Assembly (NCBI GenBank): GCA_025594325.1
Contig: JANHCV010000003.1
Location: forward strand, 806,001-870,000
Direction: 5' to 3'
Source: Blastocladiella emersonii ATCC 22665
Lineage: Eukaryota; Blastocladiomycota; Blastocladiomycetes; Blastocladiales; Blastocladiaceae
DNA: 64,000 nucleotides
In this document: piece after piece, positions 55,747 through 64,000 of the stretch
How the letters are laid out: every line of letters begins with the position of its first letter
Position numbering within the stretch: the first letter of the stretch is position 1
Notes under the pieces: generated by a model
Seen by the model: only the letters and a program-made list of their open reading frames with translations
What the model was told of the DNA's origin: nothing
Databases searched by the model: none
Position numbers and translations under genes: made by a program

Positions 55747-57491
55747 AGCTTCAACGCAACCGACCCCCTCAAGCAGGGCCAGAGTAAAGGGGTACGAGTC
55801 GATGTGTACTGGAAGGTCTCCCCGAAGCGGAGTGTGCCCTCTCACCAACCAAGCTCGCACAGCCGAGTCTCGAGTGCAAGCTTGCTGTGCGACTTGCGCG
55901 CAAGGCCGTTGTCAATGTTACGTGTGGAGAGGAAAGACCGTTTCATTCCGTAGAGCACAAGTTTTTCGTCTTCAGCCAACTGCGGTGAGCCGCGAACACG
56001 GCCACGGCCGGCAAACCGGAGCGGTGCGGTGAAAGCCGATTTGTTTGATCGGCGCGTGACTGTGGCTGTGGCGCAACGCGTCCATGGTGGGAATTTTCGC
56101 CGCCGAAGTCGGGCCGCCGCGTGCTTGTTACAGAGCGCTCTCACGCGTTCGAGGGGGACAATCTCGTCAGTGGGCGACATCATGCAACCTCAGCGATGAG
56201 ATCTCGATTTCGAGCTCGCCTCGCCTCTCTCTCTCTCGCAACAACGCTCCTAACAACGCTCCGTGTTCGCAGCGAGGTTGAGGCCATTTCGCATCCTCGC
56301 GGGGGAGCGCGAGCGGGTAAACTGATTTCTGCCCGAGCACGGACAAGCTCTTTGAACGGCGGTCCGCCTTCAGGAGGAAGTCGGGGCGAGAGAGGAGTAG
56401 CTCGCTCGACGGGTGCGGTGCTGGTCGACGTTCGCGCCGAGAGCGCGTGCGGATCCCAACAGGATCTTTCTCTGCGAGGATGGCGACGTTCAGCGGTCTC
56501 AGGAGTGACATGCACGCGCACATGAAGCAGCAAGTAGAGAATGTAGCAAGCAGTCGGCTACGAGTCCCGCTCGAACCACTCCAGCCGTACTTGGGCCGAG
56601 AAGCGTGTCCGTCGAGAGTCATGAAAGCCGGTGTCTGAGAGAGTGAGTGAGGATGGGCGAGCTCAAGAGCTCAAGGGCTGACGAACGAGGACGTCCAGTC
56701 CCGGGTCAGGTCCCACCGCGCATCGTTCGACCCGCTCGGTTTCTCCGGTTCTTGCGTTGATTGCGTTACATTGCGGGGAGTCGAAACCTGTCAACGGCGC
56801 TCTGGCATTGCCTTCGCCGCGGTGGAAGCAGTGTTGTCCCGAACGCCGGTCACGACGGATCCCACCGCCTGTCTCGCACCCGCGCTTGCGTGACGGCGGC
56901 GTCGACCACGTTGGTCTCCGCACCGGACGCTTCCGCTCGTTTGGCGGTTTGCCGCGCTGCTTCCACTGGCGGTGCGGAGCGATGCTCGGTCGCCGCTCTC
57001 CAACTGTGCTCCCACTCGTCCCGCTCCTTACTCTCGCCGCATCGTCCACGCGCGCGGCCAACTGCACAGCCGAGTGCCCGCAGTTGAGGTCAGACCGCGC
57101 TTGGTCCGATCGAGTCCTTTGCGCTGCTGAGTTCATCGTTGTCAGCGGGCAGCGAAACGCCACAACTGACCAGTTTTTTGCGGGCCGCTCGCGGACTGCG
57201 CCACCTGGCAGTGACACACTAGCCGCGGCCATGAGACCGTCCGCTTCCTTCAGCCGTGGGCCGTCGTCGCTGAGTGGTCGAGGAACTCATAACCGAGCCC
57301 TCGCCATAATTGTTACATGCACGCTCGATCCGCCCCTGGACCGACGCAACAGTTGCGCACCTTTTCCCTTAGAGTACCTCGCCTACAAAGCTGGGCGGCT
57401 CCCCCCGTCCACCCTCTCTCTCGCTCCTCAATCCAGCTCGGAACAGACATCGCATCCTCTTCATCGCCATTGCATCCCCACAGCATTCAAC
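55598..57491. other. 1.9-kb intergenic region without a supported gene
   Basis: Divergent region between the SET gene and the gene at 57492. It contains a (CTG)10 microsatellite at 55717-55746. ORFs of 60-320 codons occur on both strands but lack recognisable domains or the GC-rich third-position pattern of the neighbours. The last 100 bp before 57492 is C/T-rich (CCCCCCGTCCACCCTCTCTC), like other leaders in the window. Confidence 0.5.
55717..55746. repeat. (CTG)10 microsatellite
   Basis: Ten perfect CTG units in the upstream region of the SET gene, about 120 bp before its ATG; CAG on that gene's strand. It could encode polyglutamine in a minus-strand ORF at 55603-55860, which is not otherwise supported. 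Confidence 0.85.
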
Positions 57492-58900
57492 ATGAAGACC
57501 GCCGCCATCTGCTCCAAGCACCAGTCGCTCCGCACGCGCAAGGTCGTTTCGGTCACGCCCGTCGTCGCCTCGGTCGCCGCCCCCGGGACCAAGAAGGTGA
57601 CGCTCGCCCACGTCGCGGCCCTGCCCACGTCGCGGCCCTGCCCACGTCGACGGCCGCGACCCCGACCTCGACGACCACCAGCTCGTGCGCCAGCAACGAC
57701 AAGACCACGGCCAAGTCGGTGACGTCGCCCCTCCACGGTGACGCTACCCTCAAGGCCAACACCCCCGCGCCCGCCTCGGACAAGAAGAAGACGAAGAACC
57801 AGCCCGGCAAGCTCAACTTCTCCACCTTCAAGCCCGTCACGGCGCGCCTCGCGGCGCTCGCTGCGAAGCTGGTCCTCGTCGCGCGGCCTAGTGGCAGCAA
57901 GGCGCGCGACGGTGGCAAGGACCCGCTTCAGCAGCAGCAGCCGCACCCCCAGGACAAGATCATCATCATCAAGGAGCAGCAGCAGCCGCAGCACCAGGAG
58001 GACGTGGCCGGCTCGGACCACGCCAAGTCGCGCCGCGACTCCGGCACCTGCGCTCAAGCTCAGCTCGTGGACCTCGAGGCCTCGGCTTCGGTCCACAGCT
58101 CGACGCTCAATCTCGAAGCCGGCCTCGGCGAGGACGTGGACGTGGCCACCGACGACGACCGGCAGCAGCAACAGGCCAGTAGCAGTGGCACTACGGCCGT
58201 CGCTGTGCTCGATCCCGTCGTCGTCGAGGACGCGGTCCCCATCGAGAACCAGACCCAGGTCGCCCAGGCCCAGGTCGTCCAGGTCGCCCAAGTGCCCGAA
58301 CCCGTCGTCGTCTTTGAGTACTCGCCGGCCGTCGCCGCGGCGGCGCTGTACCGGGTCCTCGACGAGTACAACGCCCGCGGCGGCACCGAGCCGGTCGCGG
58401 CGGCCGCGGCCATGGTCGCGCACGGCTTCCAGATCGAGTCGCCGCTCGGCATCGCGCCGTACGTGTGCGGCGACAACCAGCAGCGCGACGGTCGCAAGAT
58501 GCCGCCCACCGTGCAGGGCCAGGTCATGGTCACTGGCGGTAACCTGAAGCTCACCAAGTACGAGTACGCCGCGCGCGAGGCCGCGCCCGTCGTCATGCCG
58601 CGGCCCGTGCTCGACAATCAGGGCAAGGTGGTCAACGCGGCGGCCGTCGCGCGGCGCATCGTGGCGGCCAACGAGTCGCTCGTCGAAGCTCTGCGCGCCG
58701 CCATCGGCGCGCTGCCTCGCGACGCGTTCGAGCGGCTCGATGCGCTCGAGCAGCTCGGCACCGAGTACCCGGCCCTCGCCAAGCTGTGCCTGTTCGTGGC
58801 GTTCCAGTGCATCGACGACTGTATCACGGTCACCTTCGAGGCCGACCACTGCCGCGACGCGTGGGTCAAGGTCGGCATGTCCCGCATCCAGGCCATCTGA
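57492..58900 (+). pseudogene. hypothetical gene broken by a 17-bp tandem duplication
   Basis: The reading frame starts MKTAAICSKHQSLRTRKVVS and continues to ...KKVTLAHVAALPTS, but then shifts. A second frame stays open from there to 58900. A perfect 17-bp direct duplication (57607-57623 and 57624-57640) sits at the switch; with a single copy the two frames would form one protein of roughly 460 residues. Downstream it is Ser/Thr/Gln-rich, then a probable folded C-terminal domain (LYRVLDEYNARGGTEP, AMVAHGFQIESPLGIAPYVC, VARRIVAANESLVEALRAAI, RDAFERLDALEQLGTEYP). Not recognised. It may be a recent null allele, a programmed or tolerated frameshift, or an assembly error; no intron solution was found. 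Its codons 2 to 14 also occur at 13562. Confidence 0.65.
57607..57640 (+). repeat. perfect 17-bp direct duplication causing the frameshift
   Basis: CCCACGTCGCGGCCCTG occurs twice in tandem, followed by a partial third copy CCCACGTCG. The extra 17 bases change the frame of the gene at 57492. Confidence 0.9.
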
Positions 58901-59154
58901 GCCCGCGGTTGCCGCGAGTTTCTTGACCGTTATACCCTAAACGTGTTTCTACCTCATGTCCTAAATCACGCACTCGCGCATGATGATACATCGTTTTTCT
59001 TCCACATATAAGTTATCGTTTGTTTCTCACTATCATGGTCTCTGAGTCTCATGATCGCCTCGTTCGAGTTCTCTCGCAGCAATCGCTTGTCCATGAGAAT
59101 CGTCGTGGAGTGAATCGCAAATGTATTCCCCAGCCGCGCCGGCGAGCGAGTGGT

Positions 59155-60386
59155 TTACTTGCGCTTCTTCTTGCTCGCCATCTTCTTGGCCTTGCGCTCC
59201 TCGTTGCGCTTGTTGATGTTGTCGTTGCGCTTCTTGATGCGGGACTGGAGGTCCTCGTCGGCGGTGCGCTTGCGGTCGCCCCACTCCTGCGTGCGCTTCT
59301 CCTTGGCCTTCTCCTTGCGCTTGACGGCCTTCTTGAGCAGCTTGACGTCGTCCTTGACCTTCTCGCCGGCGGCCTGGAGCATGGCCTTGCGCCACGCCTG
59401 CTTCTCCTGGACGGCCTTGGCCTTCTCGGGGTTCAGCTCGGCGAGCTCGGCGATGCGCTCCTTCTCCTTCTCGACCTTGGCGAGCTGCGCGCGCACGTCC
59501 TTGTTCGCGGGGCCCTTCTTCTTGGCCTTCTCCTCGCCAAAGTCGACCTTGCCGAAGCTGATGTTCTCCTCGATGCCCGCTGCGGACTTGCCGCCCTTGT
59601 TCTTGCCGTTGGCCGAGGCCTTGGCGCCGGCGGACCGCGAGTCGGTCGCGTCCTTGCCGAGGATCTGCCCGTCGTTGGACTCCTTCTTGATCTGGTCGAT
59701 CTGGCGCTGCTTCTTGTGCTTCTGCTTCTTCTCCTCGCGCTTGGCCTTCTTGCCCTCGGCCGTGATCTTGGCCTTTTTGGCGATCTTCTTGGGGTTGGTC
59801 GGTGTCCGTGCCGCGGAGAGCGCGGCGCGGTGCTCCTTGATGGTGCGCGCGGGACCGCGGGCGGGCTCGTCGACGTCCGAGTCGTCGTCATCCAACGCGT
59901 CGTCGGCCTCGGCCATTTCGGCGTCCTCGGCGTCATCGTCGTCGTCCGAGCCCGACTCGGCGTCGGAGCCGGCCTTAGCGGACGCAGCCTTGGCCATGGC
60001 GGACTGGCGCGCGCTCACGGCGGTGGTGTCGACGAGGTCGAGCTTGGCCTTCTTGGCCTTGGGGCCGGGCGCGTCCATCCCGCGCTTCTTGTGGTGGTAG
60101 CGCGACTCCTGCGGGAGGTCGAGGGGATCGGGTCAGTCGCGACGTTTCGCCGACCCACGATCGTTGCGGATCGAGCCGTACCAGCATCTGCTCATGGTCG
60201 GTCGCGATCCAGTACTGCGACGGCACGAGGTCGACGAGGTCGTTGATCGCCTTGCTCGTGGCGGCGATGCACGCCTAGTGGATGCCGAGTTCGCAGTCAG
60301 CGCTCGGTCCGTGTCAGGGCGCGCAGCCCGGGTCCATTCAGATGCATTGCAGGAACCTTGAGTTCGTCCAGGCTAGGGGAATCCAT
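59155..60386 (-). CDS. RRP14: ribosome biogenesis protein SURF6/Rrp14
   Basis: Exons 60386-60357 (30 nt), 60274-60182 and 60108-59155 join in frame to 358 residues. The N-terminus (LDELKACIAATSKAINDLVD and LVPSQYWIATDHEQM, then ESRYHHKKRG) matches the Rrp14 N-terminal domain. The C-terminal SURF6 domain is a long Lys/Glu/Ala helix: RAQLAKVEKEKERIAELAEL, KQAWRKAMLQAAGEKVKDD, LLKKAVKRKEKAKEKRTQEW and RNDNINKRNEERK. An acidic stretch (residues about 80-115) lies between. SURF6/Rrp14 is a nucleolar factor for early 60S and 40S assembly and binds RNA. The first donor is GTTCCT, unusual for this window, so the first exon is the least certain part. Confidence 0.9.
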
Positions 60387-60613
60387 GGTTGGTGAGGTTA
60401 CCGTGATCAGGGAAAGCACGGCGCGTGTGGCGCTTCGGGTCGACGTTGCTCGCGAGGCGCGCGCCTCGATGCGTCGCGGTCACATGACCGGTTGCTGGGC
60501 TCTCAAATCTTTGATTAGTTCATGAATCTCGCGCGTCGCAACCGCACAGAGATGATAAATAAACATGAATGAACGATTCAAAGGCAAAACAACCAGATTG
60601 GTACACACACGCG

Positions 60614-63600
60614 TCACCCTTGGACCGCCGCCCCCGCCGCGGCCGCCGCAGCTGCAGCCGCTGCCCGTCCGCGGACGCGGTCGAGGAACTGGGACGCCGA
60701 GTAGGCGGGCGACATGGAGTAGAAGAAGGGGTCGACCTCGTTGCCGTTGAAGACGCAGTGGACGCGCATCGCGTCCGAGTAGTGCAGGCCGCACAGGAGC
60801 TTGGGCGTGATCAAGAAGTACTGCGGCGACCCCGGCTTGGCCGCGGACTCGACGAGCAGCTTGTGGATCATGCGCTCGTTGTGCTCGTCCATGCCCTGGT
60901 TGATCTCGTCGACGAGGCGGAACGGCGCGTTCGAGAACTCCTGCAGCGACAGCAGGAACAGGATGGTCGTGACGGCGCGCTCCTATACACGGGCGACGGC
61001 GAGGTCAGTGAGCGGGCGGAGCGCACACAAGAGTCTCGGCGAGCAGCGAGCACACGTACCCCTCCAGACTGGCGCGACTTCTCGAGGACCTGCAGCTCCT
61101 GCGACGCGCGGAACTTGACGCGGATCTCGAGCGCGTACTCGGCAAACTTGTCGGCCTTGCGCAGCGACACCTCGCCGGCGCACCGGATGTGGGCAAAGTA
61201 GTTGGAGAAGTTGGTCGAGACCGTCTGCAGCAGCTCCTCGAGGACGGGCAGCCACTCGTCCTTGACCTTGTTGCGCTTCTCGATCATGGCGTTGAGCTCG
61301 GCGCGCTGCTCCTCGTTCTGGCCGAGCATGCGCTCGATCTCGGCCGCGCGCGTCTCGTACGTCTCGATGACGCTGTCGTCCGTGTTGCGCACGGCGCCGA
61401 GCTGCGTCTCGAGGTCGTCGAGGTGCTGGTTGAGCCGCTCGATCTCCTGCGCGATGGGCAGGTCGGCGAGCTCGTACTCGGCGCGCAGCGTCTCGAGCTG
61501 CTCCTTGAGGTGCTCCTTGGAGTCGGCCTTGGCTTCGAGCGTCGCCTCCTCCCACTTGGACTTGATGTCGCGCGCATCGCGCGCGCGCTCCTGCGTGTGG
61601 TTGCGGTTGAGGTTGAGCGACTGCTCGCACTCCTTGAGCTGCGCGCGCAGGTCCTGCTGCGACTCGGCCATGGCCGCGGCCCGCGAGCTGCACAGCGCCG
61701 CCTGCAGCGTCGCCACGCGCTTGGCCGAGAGGTACCCGGGCACGCGCCGCACGTAGTCGTGCACCGTGAGCGCCGCGTTGGCCTTTTCGGTCGTGATGGT
61801 GTCCAGCTCGCGCTCGAGGCGGTCGAGCTCGACCTGCAGCGCCGCGGGGCGGGCCTCGAGCTCGGCGACCTGGCGCTGCGCCGTGGTGACGCGACGCCGA
61901 AGTGACGTGAGCTCGCCCGCAGCAGCACCGAGATTCTTGAGCTGCTGCTGGTACGCCGACCGCTCGCGGGCAATCTCCCTGGCTTCCTTCTCGCGGTCTT
62001 GGAGGCGCTGCGACCGGTCCTGCATCTTGTGGTTGATCTCCTCGTACCGCTGGCGGCACTCGATCAGCTCGCCCTCGATGTGCTCGCGCTCGATGCCGGC
62101 CTGGTAGCCGTTGTCGATGTTGAGCCACTGCGGCACGCCCGAGAGCGCGTTCGAGACGAGGACCGGGTTGTTGGGGTCACTCGCGTGCGTGCGCACGTTG
62201 CAGTACGTGTTGGCCGTCACGTACGACTGCAGCCCGCTGCGCATGACGACCTCGTGGTTGACGTTATCCGCGGGCGAATACGGGATGTTGTTGAGCTGGC
62301 GGTTGGTGCACAGGTAGTTCATGACGAACTCGTCGGCGGTGACCATGTCGGCGAGCGTGGTCTCGAACCCGAGCTCGCGCAGCTGCTCGGGCGTGTGCGA
62401 GTGGCGAACCTCCCGCATGCGGTGCTGGAACACGGAGATGTCGACGCGGTTCGGGCCGTCGACAAAGTGGTTGGCGAGCAGGTGGTAGTCGTCGGCTTCC
62501 TCGACAATGTAGGTGCGCAGCAGGAACGGCACGCCGACGACCGACTCGACGACGTTGAGCCCGCGCTGCTGCTTCGGGGTGAGCTCGAGGATCAGCGGGC
62601 CGAAGACGCGGCCCTTGAACTTGTCGGCGTTCTCCTTGACCCAGCGCGCGGCGTAGCCCAGGTTCTGGTCATGCTGGGAGAGCCTCTGGTAGCGGTCGTT
62701 ACCGCGCTGGCGGAGCGCGTGGAGCCGCGCCTCGAGCTCGGTCATGGTCGCCCGCGTCCCCTGCTCGAGATTCTCGGCGCTACGGAGATCTTCGTGCGCC
62801 TGCGCCGCAGCGAGGCGCGCCTCGGTGAGGCGGTCGTTGATGGGCTGCATCTCGGCCTCGATGCGTGTCTTCTCCTCGGCGTTGGCCTGGACCCGGGCCT
62901 CGCAGTCGGCGTACTCGCCCAGGAGGCGCTCGTGCTCGGCACGGTGGCGATCGAGCTTGCCAATGACCGCCGTCTTCTCGTTGCGGTGCTCGACGATCCG
63001 GGCCGAAATGTCGTCGGCGCGCTGCACGAGGCGCTGGTGGGCGGTGCGGAACGTGTCGAGGCGCTTGATGGCGTCGTCGAGCATGCGCGAGGGGTTGACC
63101 ATGGCGCGCTTGAAGTGGTCGGACTGCGAGCGGAGGTGTGCGAGGTCGGCCTCCATGGGCGCAAGCTCCTCGGTGAGCCGCTTCTGCGTGGCCTCGAGGT
63201 CCTGCTTGATGGCGGTGAGCTCGGTAAGGCGCTCGCGGATCTGGTTGTAGCGCGCGATCCACAGCAGCACGCGGGTCAGGGCGGCCTTCTGGCGCATCTG
63301 CGTGCGGTTGCGGATGCGCTGGTACTGGTTCTCGATGGCGCGGTTCTTGTCGACAAGCGTGTCGATCTCGCCCTGCAGGTGGACCACGTTCTACGAGTTA
63401 CGCGCAGCGGAGGTCAGTTTCGGGTCGGGGTCGGGGTCGCGCGACGAACTGCCCCGCAGGTCGTACCTGCTCGAGCTCGTGGACATCCTTGTCGAGGGCG
63501 ATGAGCGTGTCGTGCTTGGCGACCATGTTGGGCGGGCCAGCGGCGTCCTCGACCTTGCGCAGCAGCTCCTCCTCGCTCAGGCCCGCGAGCTCCGAGACCT

Positions 63601-63979
63601 TTTCCTGCGGCAGGAACTGGCTATACACGAGCAAGCGAGTAACCGGGTCAGTGAATGGTCGCACTTACACGGACTTCGAGCAAGACGCATCGTACCAGAT
63701 GTTGTCGACCTGGATGCGCAGCGTGTTGAGCTGGGTCTCGACCTGCTTCTGCTTGGCCTTGATGCCGTTGATGAAGAAGGTCGAGACCTTGTGGCCCTTG
63801 TCGATGATGCGCTTGATGACGATCGGGCGGGGCGACTCGCTGCCGCCCGAGAGGTGGATCTCGACCTCGGCCTTGCCGTCGGCCGAGTTGTTGCGCACGT
63901 AGTCCCACACGTCGTTACCGCGGCCCGTCACCTTGGGCGAGCTGGCGAGGCCGACGGCGAGGGCACACACAACGGTCGA
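60614..63979 (-). CDS. SMC5: SMC5, structural maintenance of chromosomes protein 5 (5' end outside window)
   Basis: Exons 63979-63696, 63620-63467, 63390-61060 and 60982-60614 join in frame. The first base here follows an acceptor (GTCTAG) and starts with [17 protein letters not shown], the segment just after the Walker A lysine, so the N-terminal exon is beyond 64000. [20 protein letters not shown] is the SMC5 signature; long coiled coils flank a hinge ([20 protein letters not shown], then [14 protein letters not shown]). The C-terminal ATPase half has [40 protein letters not shown] and [23 protein letters not shown]5 pairs with SMC6 in the cohesin-like complex for recombination repair and restricts viral and extrachromosomal DNA. 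The C-terminus ends in an alanine run. A 227-bp gap separates it from SURF6. Confidence 0.93.
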
Positions 63980-64000
63980 CTAGACGCAGTCCGCGGCGAT

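Noticed and set aside
55603-55860. 85-codon minus ORF with polyglutamine
   Set aside because: The glutamines come from a CTG microsatellite; the rest has no recognisable features, and it lies in the SET gene upstream region.
1-64000. tRNA, rRNA, CRISPR and bacterial-type operons
   Set aside because: No T-arm/B-box pattern with a matching cloverleaf, no rRNA-like segment and no regularly spaced repeats were seen; the gene structure is eukaryotic.

Overview
The window is a GC-rich, intron-containing eukaryotic nuclear sequence, most likely from a fungus. Genes are packed closely on both strands, stop-to-stop gaps can be as small as about 20 bp, and most introns are 50-75 nt. The proteins are those of a free-living fungus: Cft1/CPSF1, Mdm1-type sorting nexin, GYF protein, Dsc2/UBAC2, Mri1, SURF6/Rrp14, SMC5, CAP-G and a fungal DUF4470 family member. 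A KDM8/JMJD5 hydroxylase, an ASDURF-like mini-prefoldin and an FtsX-type ABC permease fit an early-diverging lineage somewhat better than a typical ascomycete, but the phylum cannot be fixed from this sequence alone. No CRISPR array, rRNA, tRNA or intact transposon was seen.

Layout. 1-12.4 kb holds MDM1/SNX13-like (minus, cut by the window start), the ASDURF-like prefoldin, condensin CAP-G, a USP16/45-like deubiquitinase (minus) and the JMJD5-like hydroxylase. 12.4-15 kb is a lower-GC gene-poor island with no supportable gene; it carries a 38-bp exact copy of the start of a gene 44 kb away. 15-24 kb has an arginine/glycine-tailed hypothetical, an F-box protein and a large GYF protein. 24-35.7 kb has CPSF1/Cft1, LTO1, a probable mitochondrial hypothetical, methylthioribose-1-phosphate isomerase, an NSUN-type RNA cytosine methyltransferase only 32 bp behind it, and a Dsc2/UBAC2 rhomboid-like protein. 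35.9-51 kb has an FtsX-type permease, a coiled-coil/BRCT protein, a 1,674-residue low-complexity protein with a novel-looking repeat, and an NPF-motif protein. 51-64 kb has a DUF4470 protein, a SET protein, a frameshifted hypothetical gene, SURF6 and SMC5 (cut by the window end).

There is no sign of one pathway or a gene cluster; these are mostly unrelated housekeeping genes. Several act in chromosome structure (CAP-G, SMC5, possibly the BRCT protein), in RNA processing and translation (CPSF1, LTO1, SURF6, NSUN, GYF) and in ubiquitin biology (USP, F-box, UBAC2). The items most worth a second look are the GS(T/S)M-x-L repeat protein at 42.9-48.0 kb, the 17-bp duplication that breaks the gene at 57.5 kb and the copy of that gene's start at 13.56 kb, the ASDURF-like gene, the microexons, and a strong preference for GTACG at 5' splice sites.

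Exon boundaries were placed by eye from reading frame, GT/AG and family conservation, without transcripts.
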